NCBI GenBank assembly: GCA_001770415.1
Contig: MEQX01000068.1
Location: 1 to 36,215, forward strand
Source of the DNA: Betaproteobacteria bacterium RIFCSPLOWO2_02_FULL_63_19
GTDB lineage: Bacteria > Pseudomonadota > Gammaproteobacteria > Burkholderiales > SG8-39
Length of the DNA stretch: 36,215 nt
Direction of reading: 5' to 3'
In this document: one piece after another, positions 1 through 7,913 of the stretch
Layout of the letters: the number at the start of each line of letters is the position of its first letter
Numbering within the stretch: position 1 is the stretch's first letter
The notes under the pieces: generated by a model
Database searches by the model: none
What the model was told of the DNA's origin: nothing
The model's input: only the letters and a program-made list of their open reading frames with translations
Translations under genes and position numbers: made by a program

Positions 1-13
1 CATGGCTCCCTCT
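1..13 (-). other. Possible start of the next gene at the window edge
   Basis: On the minus strand an ATG occupies positions 3-1 and is preceded by a purine-rich AGAGGGAG at 13-6, a good Shine-Dalgarno match. This would be the first codon of a gene lying outside the window, downstream of the UbiD-family gene and on the same strand. Only the start codon is visible, so nothing can be said about the product. Confidence 0.3.
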
Positions 14-88
14 ACTGGATGAGCAATAAGAAGACGAATCTCTCGAACTACGTCGATATGCCTTTGGCTATTTGCCGTTTCGGAACGC

Positions 89-1522
89 CTATTTGCCGCC
101 CTTTACTTCCCGAATACCGTAGCGCTGCCACTGCGCGGCCACTTTCTCGAGATGTTCCTGGGGAGGAACGGCAAGCGGCGGGAAAGGGTGTTTTTTCGTC
201 GCATCGATGCCGATCTTCGAGCTGATCTGCTCTGTCGGCTTGACCATCTTGCCGTCCTTCCACGGCTGTGACGGATCCAGCGTCAGCGGATCGGTATTTC
301 TGACGATATGGACGTCTTCGGCCGGTTGCATGCGGAAACTGAGCGCCCACTCGACCTGGTAGGAGTCGCGAATATCGATGTCCTCGTCGACGACGATGGT
401 GAGCTTGCCGAACACGTCGTGCAGCGACCACGCGCCCATCATCGCCTTCAACGGCTGGAAGCGGTTCCGCTTCTTCATCGAGATGATGAGAATGCCCGTC
501 GCGCCTCCGCTTTCGGTCAGATGCACGCCGGTCACTGGCAGGCCGAGGTTGTTCTTCAGGTGCCGCAGGATCACGGCCTCCCGGCCGATCCCCTTGATGC
601 AGCTCGATTCGCTCGGCGGCATCTGACTCAGGAATGCCTGGTAGATGGGCTTCTTTCTGTGCGTAATGCAGGTGATCTCGATAAAAGGATGCGTGCCGGC
701 GGCACCCATGTAACCGCCGTACTCGCCGAACGGACCTTCGTCTTCACGGCCCCGGCAGGGAATCCTGCCTTCGACCACGATCTCCGCCGTGGCCGGCACT
801 TCGAGATCGACTGTGAGGCACTTCACGACTTCAATCGGCTCGCCGCGTATGCCTCCGGCCACCTCGAATTCGTCGACCCCGTAAGGAAACGGCGTCACCG
901 AGGTGAGCCCCAGCACGGGATCGGTGCCGAAGACGATCGCCACATCCGTGCCCTGCCCGCGCTCTTCGTTTTTGCGGATGTGCTGGTTCATGTTGCGCGG
1001 CGGGTTGATCATCAACCCGGCTTTGTCGCGGCCTTTTACCTGCACCCGATAGGTGCCCATATTCGGAATCCCGGTCTCCGGATCGCGCGAGATCACGAAC
1101 GGAGAGGTGTGATAGGCACCGGGATCCTGACCCACGGTCCACACCGGCGCGGGCAGCATCTCGAAATTCGCTTCCTCGCCGCGAAGAACGACTTCCTGGC
1201 AGGGGCCTTTCTCGACGCGGCGAACCTTGAGCGGGTTCTTCGTCCCCGCTTCCCATTTTTCCAGGACATGCCCGACGTCCGTTTCGAGTGCCGTGGCATA
1301 GATCTCCCGTGACCCGCCGAGAATGCCGACAACCAGCGGGATATCGTGGCCTTTGATGCGATCGAACATCAGCGCCGGTCTGTTGCGCTCGGGAATACCC
1401 TGGAAGGTGCGCCGACACACGGCGGAAATTTCCCAGTCCTTGTCGACCTCGGCCTCGACGTGACAAAGTAGTCCCTTCTTCTCCAATACCGCCAGGTATT
1501 CACGCAGGTCCCGGTAGGGCAT
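89..1522 (-). CDS. UbiD-family (de)carboxylase
   Basis: The product, about 477 residues, is a UbiD-type prenylated-FMN-dependent decarboxylase. The family acts non-oxidatively on aromatic or alpha,beta-unsaturated carboxylic acids, in the cytoplasm. Visible family features are the N-terminal YRDLREYLAVLEKKG segment, the GEYGGYMG segment in the centre, and the C-terminal KIGIDATKK block; the length is near the usual 480-500. The frame stays open 30 codons upstream to 1612, but I chose the ATG at 1522 because GGGAG lies 6 nt before it and the conserved N-terminus begins there. The amidohydrolase gene lies 159 bp upstream on the same strand, and the pair may form a small catabolic unit. No UbiX-type prenyltransferase is present in the window, so the cofactor must be supplied from elsewhere. 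The substrate cannot be read from sequence. A role in peptide biosynthesis seems unlikely. Confidence 0.9.
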   Translation of the reverse strand: MPYRDLREYLAVLEKKGLLCHVEAEVDKDWEISAVCRRTFQGIPERNRPALMFDRIKGHDIPLVVGILGGSREIYATALETDVGHVLEKWEAGTKNPLKVRRVEKGPCQEVVLRGEEANFEMLPAPVWTVGQDPGAYHTSPFVISRDPETGIPNMGTYRVQVKGRDKAGLMINPPRNMNQHIRKNEERGQGTDVAIVFGTDPVLGLTSVTPFPYGVDEFEVAGGIRGEPIEVVKCLTVDLEVPATAEIVVEGRIPCRGREDEGPFGEYGGYMGAAGTHPFIEITCITHRKKPIYQAFLSQMPPSESSCIKGIGREAVILRHLKNNLGLPVTGVHLTESGGATGILIISMKKRNRFQPLKAMMGAWSLHDVFGKLTIVVDEDIDIRDSYQVEWALSFRMQPAEDVHIVRNTDPLTLDPSQPWKDGKMVKPTEQISSKIGIDATKKHPFPPLAVPPQEHLEKVAAQWQRYGIREVKGGK

Positions 1523-1528
1523 AGCCAA

Positions 1529-1533
1529 CTCCC
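1529..1533 (-). promoter_or_regulatory. Ribosome binding site deciding the UbiD-family start
   Basis: GGGAG on the minus strand, 6 nt before the ATG at 1522. It supports this start over the upstream in-frame ATG at 1612. Confidence 0.55.
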
Positions 1534-1681
1534 GTTTTGATGCTTGCTGGTTGAGACTGGAATAGAACGCTCGGGGAACGAAATTATATCGCGCTGCGTG
1601 CCGCGCGTTCATGTGAACCTTCGTTCACGCCCGATGCGCGATGAGAACCCGTCGCCGCCCACATCGCGCCCGGACCGAGTG

Positions 1682-2680
1682 CTACCTGACGGCCTCTAGC
1701 GTCGGCAGCAGCGCCAACGCGTTGTACCAACCGATGGCGCGCAAGTCCGCGGCCGACAGATTGAAGTTGCTCATTCCTTCGACGGATTCGACGAGCGGCC
1801 GGTAAGGATGGTCGCTGCCGAACAGGATCTGCGACATCGGAACGAGCCGGGCGAGCGCGGCAAAGGCCGGCCGATTGCCGCTGATCGCCAGATCGTAATA
1901 GAAGCGCTTCAGCTCGTGTTCGACCCCTTGTGGCGCATTTTTCGCGAGAAGCGGCGGCGCGTAGTTGACGATCCGTCCCGCAATGACCGGAAGCGTGCCT
2001 CCGGCATGCGATAGAATAAAGCGGATATTCTTGCACCGGGCCAGCGTTCCTGAATAGAGCATACTGATGACGGCGCGGGTCGTGTCCTGCGGAACTTCCG
2101 CCACCACGGTCGCAACACCGGGCATCAGCGTTTGACAGCAGGTCGGCGTCGTCGGGTGCACAAAAACAACCGCTTTGCGCCGGTCCAATTCTTCGAACAC
2201 CGGTTCGTAACTGGGATCACCCAGCCATTTGTCGGCGTAGCACGTGAGCAGCCCGATCCCGTCGGCCTTCAGAACCTCGAAGGCGTGTTCGATCTCGCGC
2301 AAGCTGCCATCGGCGTCGGGTAGCGGCAAGGTCGCGAACAGGCCGAAACGCCCTGGATGCTTGCGCCCGAGTTCCGCTCCGTATTCGTTCGACCGGCGCG
2401 AAGTGTTGCGCGCCTGCTCCGCATTACCGAACCAAACGCCGGGCGATGAAAGCGAGAGCACCGCGGTGGCGACGCTATGCTCGTCCATCGCGATGAGCGC
2501 CTTCTCCGGTGTCCATTCGAGCCAGGCAGGCGTGATCGCGCCACCGCGCGAGCCGGCGATGCGCTCGCGATTTTCGGCAAGGTAGAACGGCGGAATGATG
2601 TGGTGGTGCACATCGATCAGGCGCTGCGGCGCGGCGTGCGCCCCCCCCCGCTTTGAATCCGTTTTCGTTGAAGTAGCCAT
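1682..2680 (-). CDS. Amidohydrolase 2 family protein (ACMSD-like metal-dependent hydrolase/decarboxylase)
   Basis: The product, 332 residues, is a TIM-barrel amidohydrolase of the PF04909 type. The family includes ACMSD and gamma-resorcylate or methylsalicylate decarboxylases. Metal-binding signatures are visible in order: HxH in DVHHH at residues 25-27, a His in FVHP in the middle, a His in LSHAGG, and an Asp in LFGSDHPY near the C-terminus. The start has GGGAAG a few bases upstream. A run of nine G on the coding strand (C9 at 2641-2649) falls in codons 11-14, before the first metal motif. The gene lies 159 bp upstream of the UbiD-family gene on the same strand, so both may act on one aromatic acid pathway. 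The exact substrate is unknown. The pair probably belongs to the flank and not to the peptide cluster. Confidence 0.88.
   Translation of the reverse strand: MATSTKTDSKRGGAHAAPQRLIDVHHHIIPPFYLAENRERIAGSRGGAITPAWLEWTPEKALIAMDEHSVATAVLSLSSPGVWFGNAEQARNTSRRSNEYGAELGRKHPGRFGLFATLPLPDADGSLREIEHAFEVLKADGIGLLTCYADKWLGDPSYEPVFEELDRRKAVVFVHPTTPTCCQTLMPGVATVVAEVPQDTTRAVISMLYSGTLARCKNIRFILSHAGGTLPVIAGRIVNYAPPLLAKNAPQGVEHELKRFYYDLAISGNRPAFAALARLVPMSQILFGSDHPYRPLVESVEGMSNFNLSAADLRAIGWYNALALLPTLEAVR
2641..2649. repeat. C9/G9 homopolymer tract inside a coding region
   Basis: Nine consecutive C on the plus strand fall within codons 11-14 of the amidohydrolase gene. A slip of one base here would frameshift nearly the whole protein. 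In this sequence the frame is intact. Confidence 0.9.
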
Positions 2681-2883
2681 TTGGGCTTCCCAATCCTAGA
2701 TTCCGGCGGCCGGGCCGGGATTCGTTGTCAATTTAGTGCGGTGATGCATTGATGTATTCGAATGAGAGGGCGAGTATTTTCCCACATGCCGAACCCCGTC
2801 GCACGCCACGCAGCCGACATTGGACCGTGCCGACGACGTGGCCACAGGCATCGAGATGCGGCGATCTGGACTAGAATTGGCGC

Positions 2884-3525
2884 ATGATCCTCACGCTCGG
2901 CCATACCAAGGGCGGCGTCGGTAAGAGCACGCTGGCGCTCAACATCGCCATCGAACGGCTGCTCGCCGGAGCGGATACCTTGTTAGTCGATGGCGACCCG
3001 AAACAAACCAGCATCAGCAAGGCCATCGGCATCCGCGCCGATGACCGGCGCGTGCCTCTGGTGCCTTGTATCGTCCTCGACCACGCCAAGGCGTTACGCC
3101 ATCAGATCGGACTGCTCAAGTCGAAGTACCAGGACATCGTGATCGACGTGGGCGGCAAAGACTCCAATGCGCTACGCGCCGCGTTGACCGTTACCGATAC
3201 GCTGCTGTTGCCGATTGGACCCGAGTCGGTTGAGATCTGGGCCATCGACGATATGCTGGAACTGGTCGACGAAGCCCGCAGCCTCCACGATTTTCGCGTC
3301 CTCGCCGTATTGAACCGGGCAAAGCCGGCGGGCCAGGACAATGCAGATACGATCGCGGTAATTCAAGAGTACCCGGGCATCAAACTGATTCCCGGTTCGG
3401 TCGGCAACCGCAGTATATTCAGCAGCGCCTTCGGACGTGGCCAGAGCGTAACCGAATACAAGCCCCGCAACCGGAAAGCGGTCGCCGAGCTTGCGACCTT
3501 GATGCTTGCCGTCTACGGCGATTGA
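2884..3525 (+). CDS. ParA/MinD-like P-loop ATPase
   Basis: The product, 213 residues, carries a deviant Walker A box, KGGVGKST, at residues 9-16. A LLVDGDPKQT segment follows near residue 38, with a Walker-B-like DIVIDVGG near residue 86. This places it in the ParA/MinD/Soj superfamily. Such ATPases dimerise on ATP and position DNA, protein clusters or membrane complexes. The protein is short, with no N-terminal DNA-binding domain, like orphan ParA proteins that position cargo other than plasmids. No ParB gene is visible. The DUF697-type gene starts only 22 nt downstream on the same strand, so the two are probably co-transcribed. Their neighbours are an exporter and an SPFH protein, so a role at the membrane is possible, but this is inference. 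Confidence 0.85.
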   Translation: MILTLGHTKGGVGKSTLALNIAIERLLAGADTLLVDGDPKQTSISKAIGIRADDRRVPLVPCIVLDHAKALRHQIGLLKSKYQDIVIDVGGKDSNALRAALTVTDTLLLPIGPESVEIWAIDDMLELVDEARSLHDFRVLAVLNRAKPAGQDNADTIAVIQEYPGIKLIPGSVGNRSIFSSAFGRGQSVTEYKPRNRKAVAELATLMLAVYGD

Positions 3526-3547
3526 GCTGAATCTAGGGGGATACGAC

Positions 3548-4141
3548 ATGACGATCACGCGGGCAAAAAAAATGCCAATGACTACCGCCAAGGCAAAGAA
3601 GGTCGAACGCACGCCCGAGCAGTTCATTGCAGGCGCGGAGACTACTTCGGAAGCGTTGCCCGAATCGCCTTCCATGGCGGCAATGGCCGGCCGCGAAGAG
3701 CGTGCGTTGGCGGTGGTCGAGCGTTTCCTCCCTTGGTCGGCGGGTGCTGGCATCCTGCCGTTGCCGGGACTCGACATGGCGCTGATCATCGGCGTGCAAC
3801 TACGCATGCTGGCCGAACTGGCCGAGATATATGGCGTGCCCTTCAAGGAGCAGGCGGCAAAGTCCGTGGCCGCGACACTGATGGCGACCTTGGTGCAGAT
3901 CACTCTGGCGGGCGGTATTGCGTTCGCGCTCAGGTTCGCGCCAGTGCTGGGTTATTTGTTTGGGATCGCCGTACTGCCGGCCGTCGCTGCGGCTGGCACC
4001 TTTGCGCTGGGTAAAGTGTTCATAACTCATTTCGAAGCCGGTGGCACCTTCCTCGAATTCGATCCCCAGAAGGTGCGCGATCATTTCAGGGCGGAGTTCG
4101 AGAAAGCCCGCAAAGGCAGCAACGGCCGCACGCGAGCTTAG
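3548..4141 (+). CDS. DUF697-type (YcjF-like) membrane protein, copy 1
   Basis: The product, 197 residues, has a charged, Lys-rich N-terminal 35 residues. The body resembles DUF697: PWSAGAGILPLPGLDMALI, then LRMLAELAEIYGV, then a hydrophobic stretch (about residues 115-155) that can form two membrane helices. The C-terminus carries HFEAGGTFLEFDP followed by a charged helix. The frame is open to 3506, but I chose the ATG at 3548 because AGGGGGA precedes it. It lies 22 nt behind the ParA-like gene. A clear paralogue sits at 7914-8444 with the same HFEAGGTFL(E/D)FDP(Q/R)K block. The molecular function of the family is not established. Co-occurrence with an exporter operon suggests a role in membrane organisation, which is inference. 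Confidence 0.75.
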   Translation: MTITRAKKMPMTTAKAKKVERTPEQFIAGAETTSEALPESPSMAAMAGREERALAVVERFLPWSAGAGILPLPGLDMALIIGVQLRMLAELAEIYGVPFKEQAAKSVAATLMATLVQITLAGGIAFALRFAPVLGYLFGIAVLPAVAAAGTFALGKVFITHFEAGGTFLEFDPQKVRDHFRAEFEKARKGSNGRTRA

Positions 4142-4192
4142 CCGGATCCGTAGCGGCTGCGGCCACCCGGCACTGGTCGCGTTCGACCCGCA

Positions 4193-5245
4193 TTAATTCC
4201 TAGGTACTGGTTCCTTAATCTTCGGCTCGGGCTTAGTCTTCGGCTCCGGCTCCGGCTTCGGTTTCGGCTCAAGCTTCGGCTCGGGCTTCGGTTTCGGCGT
4301 GAGCTTGGCAGCGGCGATCGCGTCACTGACTTCCTTCGAATCCATGTTCAGAATGAGCGGCAGTCCATTCTTGTTGTTGCCGATAACCACCACTTTGGCG
4401 TTTGGCGATTTCGCGAGCTCGAGCGTGGCTTCGATGCCGCGCCAGCGCAGATAGGAGTCCGACATGCCGTTGCTGACGATTTCCTGGAATTTTCGTATGC
4501 CTACTGCCTCAATCTGCTTTCTTTCCGCCTCCCTCTCCTCCTTCTTCACCCGGAAGGCATATTCTTCAATTTGGTGGAACGCCTCGTTCTTGCGCACGAT
4601 GGCCTCCTGTACGCCGGGCGGCAACGCCATGCCCTTGATCAACACGTCCTCCATGATCAGCCAGTTATATTTCTTCTTCCCAACGGGATTGAAGCGATTG
4701 TAGAGATCGAAGCGAACCGATTCGAGGATCTGATTCTGTATCCTCAGGCGATCCTCGGTGTATACCTCCTCGGGACGATAAACGGCGACAACGTCGCGCG
4801 TGCGCGCAGCGACCGTTGGTCCCACGAGGATGGTCTCGTAATCCGGACCAACGAACTTGTGGAGGCTGGCAACGCTACCGGCTTCGAGGTGAAAGCGCCA
4901 CGCGACTGTCAGGGTAATCTGCAAGCCGTCGGAGGCCAGTACGGTCACTTGGTCCTCCACCTGTTGCAGTCGCGCGTCGTATATGTACAGACGATCCCAG
5001 GGAAGAATCAGCTTGGTGCCTTCCGCGATGACCAGATCTATGATAGTGCCTCCCGCAAAGCGCTTCCACAGCACGCCGACATGTCCGGGTGGGATGGTGT
5101 ACCAGATGTTGGGCAGCAGGAAGACAAAGGCGCCAGCCGCAATAAATGCGAAAATGACCAGTTCATGGCGATAGCCATAAAGCCGCCGCAGGAAACGGGC
5201 GAATCGGGAACCCCGCGGCAAGGGCCCGCCAGTGGATTCATCCAT
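4193..5245 (-). CDS. SPFH/band 7 (prohibitin/flotillin-like) membrane protein
   Basis: The product is 350 residues. A basic N-terminus is followed by one hydrophobic segment (about residues 27-47, VIFAFIAAGAFVFLLP) and then an SPFH core starting IPPGHVGVLWKRF, with RTRDVVAVY and a charged coiled-coil-like stretch (KKEEREAERKQIEA). Such proteins form ring-like membrane scaffolds that organise other membrane proteins. The last 35 residues are a low-complexity Pro/Lys/Glu tail. The start codon overlaps the end of the exporter gene (ATGGATGA, 5245-5238), which implies translational coupling and roughly matched synthesis of exporter and scaffold. An SPFH protein tied this closely to a peptide exporter is not part of standard NRPS clusters that I know. 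It probably stabilises or localises the transporter; this is inference. Confidence 0.82.
   Translation of the reverse strand: MDESTGGPLPRGSRFARFLRRLYGYRHELVIFAFIAAGAFVFLLPNIWYTIPPGHVGVLWKRFAGGTIIDLVIAEGTKLILPWDRLYIYDARLQQVEDQVTVLASDGLQITLTVAWRFHLEAGSVASLHKFVGPDYETILVGPTVAARTRDVVAVYRPEEVYTEDRLRIQNQILESVRFDLYNRFNPVGKKKYNWLIMEDVLIKGMALPPGVQEAIVRKNEAFHQIEEYAFRVKKEEREAERKQIEAVGIRKFQEIVSNGMSDSYLRWRGIEATLELAKSPNAKVVVIGNNKNGLPLILNMDSKEVSDAIAAAKLTPKPKPEPKLEPKPKPEPEPKTKPEPKIKEPVPRN
4196..4300 (-). repeat. Pro-Lys-Glu low-complexity tail (PKPEP-type repeats)
   Basis: The C-terminal 35 codons of the SPFH gene encode imperfect repeats of (E/K)PKPEPK, built from degenerate hexanucleotides of the GGCTTC/GGTTTC type on the plus strand. 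The segment is charged and proline-rich. It resembles extended spacers that cross a periplasm or cell wall (as in TonB) or bind partners. Confidence 0.8.
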
Positions 5246-6875
5246 TTGTCGGTATCTCCGCCAGGTTGCGCAACTGACCTTCCTCTAGATGGAAGCGACG
5301 ATCGGCAATTTGGAAATACCGGTCGTCGTGGGTCACGGCGATGATAGTCTTTCCCAGCGCTTTCCAGCGCGGCAGCAACACATCGTAAAACTTCCGCCGG
5401 AAAGGCGGATCCTGGTCAGCGGCCCACTCGTCGAGAACAATGACGGGCTTGTCTTCCAACAGGGCACTCAGGAGTGCGAGCCGTTTCCTTTGTCCGGATG
5501 AAAGATCGATGGTGGAATATCCATCCGGGAGAATCTCGGTCTTGCCGGTAAGTTCCATTTCTTCCAGCCAGGTGGCCGCAGACCGCACGTCGGGCAACGG
5601 TACGCCATAGAGTTTGCGGAACAAATGGAAATCTGAGAACACCGCGCAGAAGCGATCGCGGTGCGCTTGAGCGCTTGCCGGCGTTACCGGGATGTCGTCC
5701 ACCAGAAGGTCGCCCGAGAGCGGGGGGTACAGACCGACAATCAGTTTGATCAGCGTCGACTTGCCCGAACCGTTGCCGCCGGTGATGAAAACCGTCTCAC
5801 CCGCGCGGATAGTCAGGTCCAAAGGCCCGACGGCGAACCCGCTGCCATTGGCTTCATGCTTGAAGTACACCCGCCGCAGCTCGATTGTCCTCAGCGCCGG
5901 CGATGTGGGGGTGGGTGCCAGCGGGTCGCCATTTCGCTCCCGGGTGTGGGCGTTCAACAATTCTTCCAGGTTCTGCAGATTCTCGGCGGCGGCGTTGGCG
6001 ACAGCTACCAGGGGAACGGAGCCGATGATTCCCGAAATCGGCCCGATCAAGAACATGACCGTCGTCATCGATCCCATGACCGTGCCCGAATAGGTGTTGC
6101 CGAACATCGGCGTCAGAAACACGAGCGTCCCCAGCAACATCATGAAGGCCGCCTGGGCGAAGATGAAGTTGAGGGACATCGATCGCTGCGCGTCGGTGCG
6201 ATATTCCGCCGTGCGGGCGGAAACCGTCACAACATCGGCAAGCACCGCCGCGGCTCGCTGGCTTGACAGCTTCACTTCCTTGAAACCATCGAGAAATCCG
6301 CTCACCAGATCGTGGAGCTTGTTCTCCTCATTGGACGCGTCATGAAAAAGACCATGCACATCCCGCATCCTGCGGACATAGATGCTCGCTGTCATACCCA
6401 GAAAGACGCTGGCAATAACAAACGAAGTCATGGAAATCATCGCCAGATAGACTGCGACGCATGCGATAAGAACCGCCGACTGCACCCCATACACCAAGCC
6501 GGTCGCCGACTGTGAAATGGCCTGAGTATCGGTGCTGATGGCGGAAAATATTCGTCCGCGGCCGATGTGCTCAACCTCGCGCAACTCGCACCTCTTCAAC
6601 TGGGTAATCAGCTTTTCCCGATAAGCATGGACAAGCCGTTCAACCTCGGCTGAGGTGGTGACCAGTACATAACGCTGGGCGTAGACGTAGGCACTGATGA
6701 AGATCAGGAACAACACTACGCTGGCAATCTGCGGTCGCCCATTCTCGATATGATCGGCGGCGCCGTTTACGACGGCCAGCAGCGCCGAGTTCATGCCGCC
6801 GGCAACCAAAGCCATCATGACCAGCCGTGGTAGTGACGTCTGGGTTTGGCTGAGGAAGAAATTAATCAGGCGCAC
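5238..6875 (-). CDS. Cyclic peptide export ABC transporter (SyrD/PvdE type, fused permease-ATPase)
   Basis: The product, 545 residues, has an N-terminal half of about six membrane helices (residues 1-300) and a C-terminal ATPase. The ATPase shows Walker A GGNGSGKST near residue 365, the signature LSSGQRKRLALL near 455, Walker B VIVLDEWAADQD near 475, and a switch His in AVTHDDRYF. The order and the LDEWAADQDPPFRR block match the cyclic peptide export family (SyrD, PvdE), which moves NRPS peptides or their precursors across the inner membrane. It is therefore the likely exporter of this cluster's peptide. The start is a GTG without a strong Shine-Dalgarno, but the N-terminus aligns with the family. 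The gene lies 98 nt behind the small membrane protein gene and overlaps the SPFH gene by 8 bp, so it sits within one operon. Confidence 0.93.
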   Translation of the reverse strand: MRLINFFLSQTQTSLPRLVMMALVAGGMNSALLAVVNGAADHIENGRPQIASVVLFLIFISAYVYAQRYVLVTTSAEVERLVHAYREKLITQLKRCELREVEHIGRGRIFSAISTDTQAISQSATGLVYGVQSAVLIACVAVYLAMISMTSFVIASVFLGMTASIYVRRMRDVHGLFHDASNEENKLHDLVSGFLDGFKEVKLSSQRAAAVLADVVTVSARTAEYRTDAQRSMSLNFIFAQAAFMMLLGTLVFLTPMFGNTYSGTVMGSMTTVMFLIGPISGIIGSVPLVAVANAAAENLQNLEELLNAHTRERNGDPLAPTPTSPALRTIELRRVYFKHEANGSGFAVGPLDLTIRAGETVFITGGNGSGKSTLIKLIVGLYPPLSGDLLVDDIPVTPASAQAHRDRFCAVFSDFHLFRKLYGVPLPDVRSAATWLEEMELTGKTEILPDGYSTIDLSSGQRKRLALLSALLEDKPVIVLDEWAADQDPPFRRKFYDVLLPRWKALGKTIIAVTHDDRYFQIADRRFHLEEGQLRNLAEIPTNG

Positions 6876-6973
6876 GGCCGGTCAATGCTTCGGAATTGAT
6901 GCGATACGCACGCGACACCGTCGGGTGCCAACTCACTCAGGGTTTCTCTTGGCTGGCGGCGTCCCTGAACTCG

Positions 6974-7177
6974 TCACGCCCCGTCCTTCTTCGTCCCCTC
7001 TTCCGCCCGCGTTTCCGCATCCACCGTGGCGAACAGCAAGAGATAGAGCATGATCACGATGGGCGTCACCATGATGCTGAACAAAAGGCTGCGATAGAAC
7101 CCCAAGCGGGTGCGTCGCCCAAGGATCGCCACCATGAGACAAAGTACCAGGTAACTGACTATAGACATGGGCACCAT
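6974..7177 (-). CDS. Small two-helix membrane protein, unknown function
   Basis: The product is 67 residues, with two hydrophobic segments (about residues 4-19 and 30-50) separated by a short basic loop GRRTRLGFYR, and a charged C-terminal tail. GGAG lies 8 nt before the ATG at 7177. It is the third gene of the probable minus-strand operon, 15 nt behind the secreted protein gene and 98 nt ahead of the exporter. I do not recognise a family. By position it could be an accessory subunit of the exporter or of the SPFH assembly. Confidence 0.65.
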   Translation of the reverse strand: MVPMSIVSYLVLCLMVAILGRRTRLGFYRSLLFSIMVTPIVIMLYLLLFATVDAETRAEEGTKKDGA

Positions 7178-7192
7178 GGCAATTTCTCCAGG

Positions 7193-7750
7193 TTAACGGG
7201 CGTTCAGCCGCAGTGGAATAGTACCAAAATCGATCGCCCGGACTGCGGAAGAACAATTCTCGCCTGTCGTATAAACGCAGCGCACGACCGACACTTCACC
7301 TTCAATGCCCCTGCAGTAGGAAACGGTCAGCTGGTAGAAGTAATGCGTATCCTGACGCCGGACCTTGATATTAGAAAAGCGCGTGACCGTCGCCCCCACC
7401 GGCTTGCCGTCGGTGGTCCAGTAGTCAATGCCGATGATAAGTTCCTCTATGGTTGCGTTCGACGAATTCGTGACCCTGATCGAAGGCGAACAATAGCTAT
7501 CGTTATCGCCCTCGCCACCGAGGCCGTACCGGTAGGCGACCGGGATCGCTATGTATATAGGCCCCTTGGCTCTCTCCTTGTTGATCTGGTCCTGTAAAGC
7601 CTCGGGTCTGTGTGGCGGGCCCGTCTCGGTCTCGCGCTCGCCCTGTGCGTATACGTTGTTCGGCAATGCCAGCGGAAACGCGCAGACCAGCCATGCGATC
7701 AACACGAGAAGCGGGGTGATACGAAAGTCGCGCTCGCAATGAGATTTCAT
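7193..7750 (-). CDS. Secreted protein of unknown function
   Basis: The product is about 185 residues if it starts at the ATG at 7750. It begins with a typical signal peptide: an n-region with Lys, His and Arg, a hydrophobic stretch LLVLIAWLVCAFPLAL, and a VYA-Q cleavage site near residue 36. The mature part is beta-rich in appearance, with four Cys (in SYCSPS, SYCRG, VRCVY and ENCSS) that could form disulfides in the periplasm. The frame is open up to 8119, and an ATG at 7777 is an alternative; neither has a strong ribosome binding site. The gene lies 15 nt ahead of the small membrane protein gene. No family was recognised. A periplasmic partner of the exporter is possible but unproven. Confidence 0.65.
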   Translation of the reverse strand: MKSHCERDFRITPLLVLIAWLVCAFPLALPNNVYAQGERETETGPPHRPEALQDQINKERAKGPIYIAIPVAYRYGLGGEGDNDSYCSPSIRVTNSSNATIEELIIGIDYWTTDGKPVGATVTRFSNIKVRRQDTHYFYQLTVSYCRGIEGEVSVVRCVYTTGENCSSAVRAIDFGTIPLRLNAR

Positions 7751-7913
7751 GCGCTTCGATGACTTACCACGAGGCATTCGGATATTCGCAACAGGCAACC
7801 GCAGCTTGGATCTACCAGGCCACCGGACAATCCTGGCGCCATAAAGAGGGAAGAATAGCACCCCGCTTGCCCACGCGAGATGTACGGTACCGGTTATGAA
7901 GTAGGCGGAAAGC

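Noticed and set aside
308..1312. Plus-strand 334-codon open frame
   Set aside because: It is antisense to the UbiD-family gene, which has clear family motifs; the plus-strand product is Arg/His-rich with no domain.
1523..1612. Upstream extension of the UbiD-family gene to the ATG at 1612
   Set aside because: The extra 30 residues show no family similarity, and a good ribosome binding site precedes the ATG at 1522.
2681..2883. Promoters in the divergent gap between amidohydrolase and ParA-like genes
   Set aside because: TTGTCA at 2725 has only weak -10 candidates at a suitable distance, so I did not call a promoter.
4142..4192. Terminator between convergent DUF697 copy 1 and SPFH genes
   Set aside because: The gap has GC-rich sequence but no clean stem followed by a T-run.
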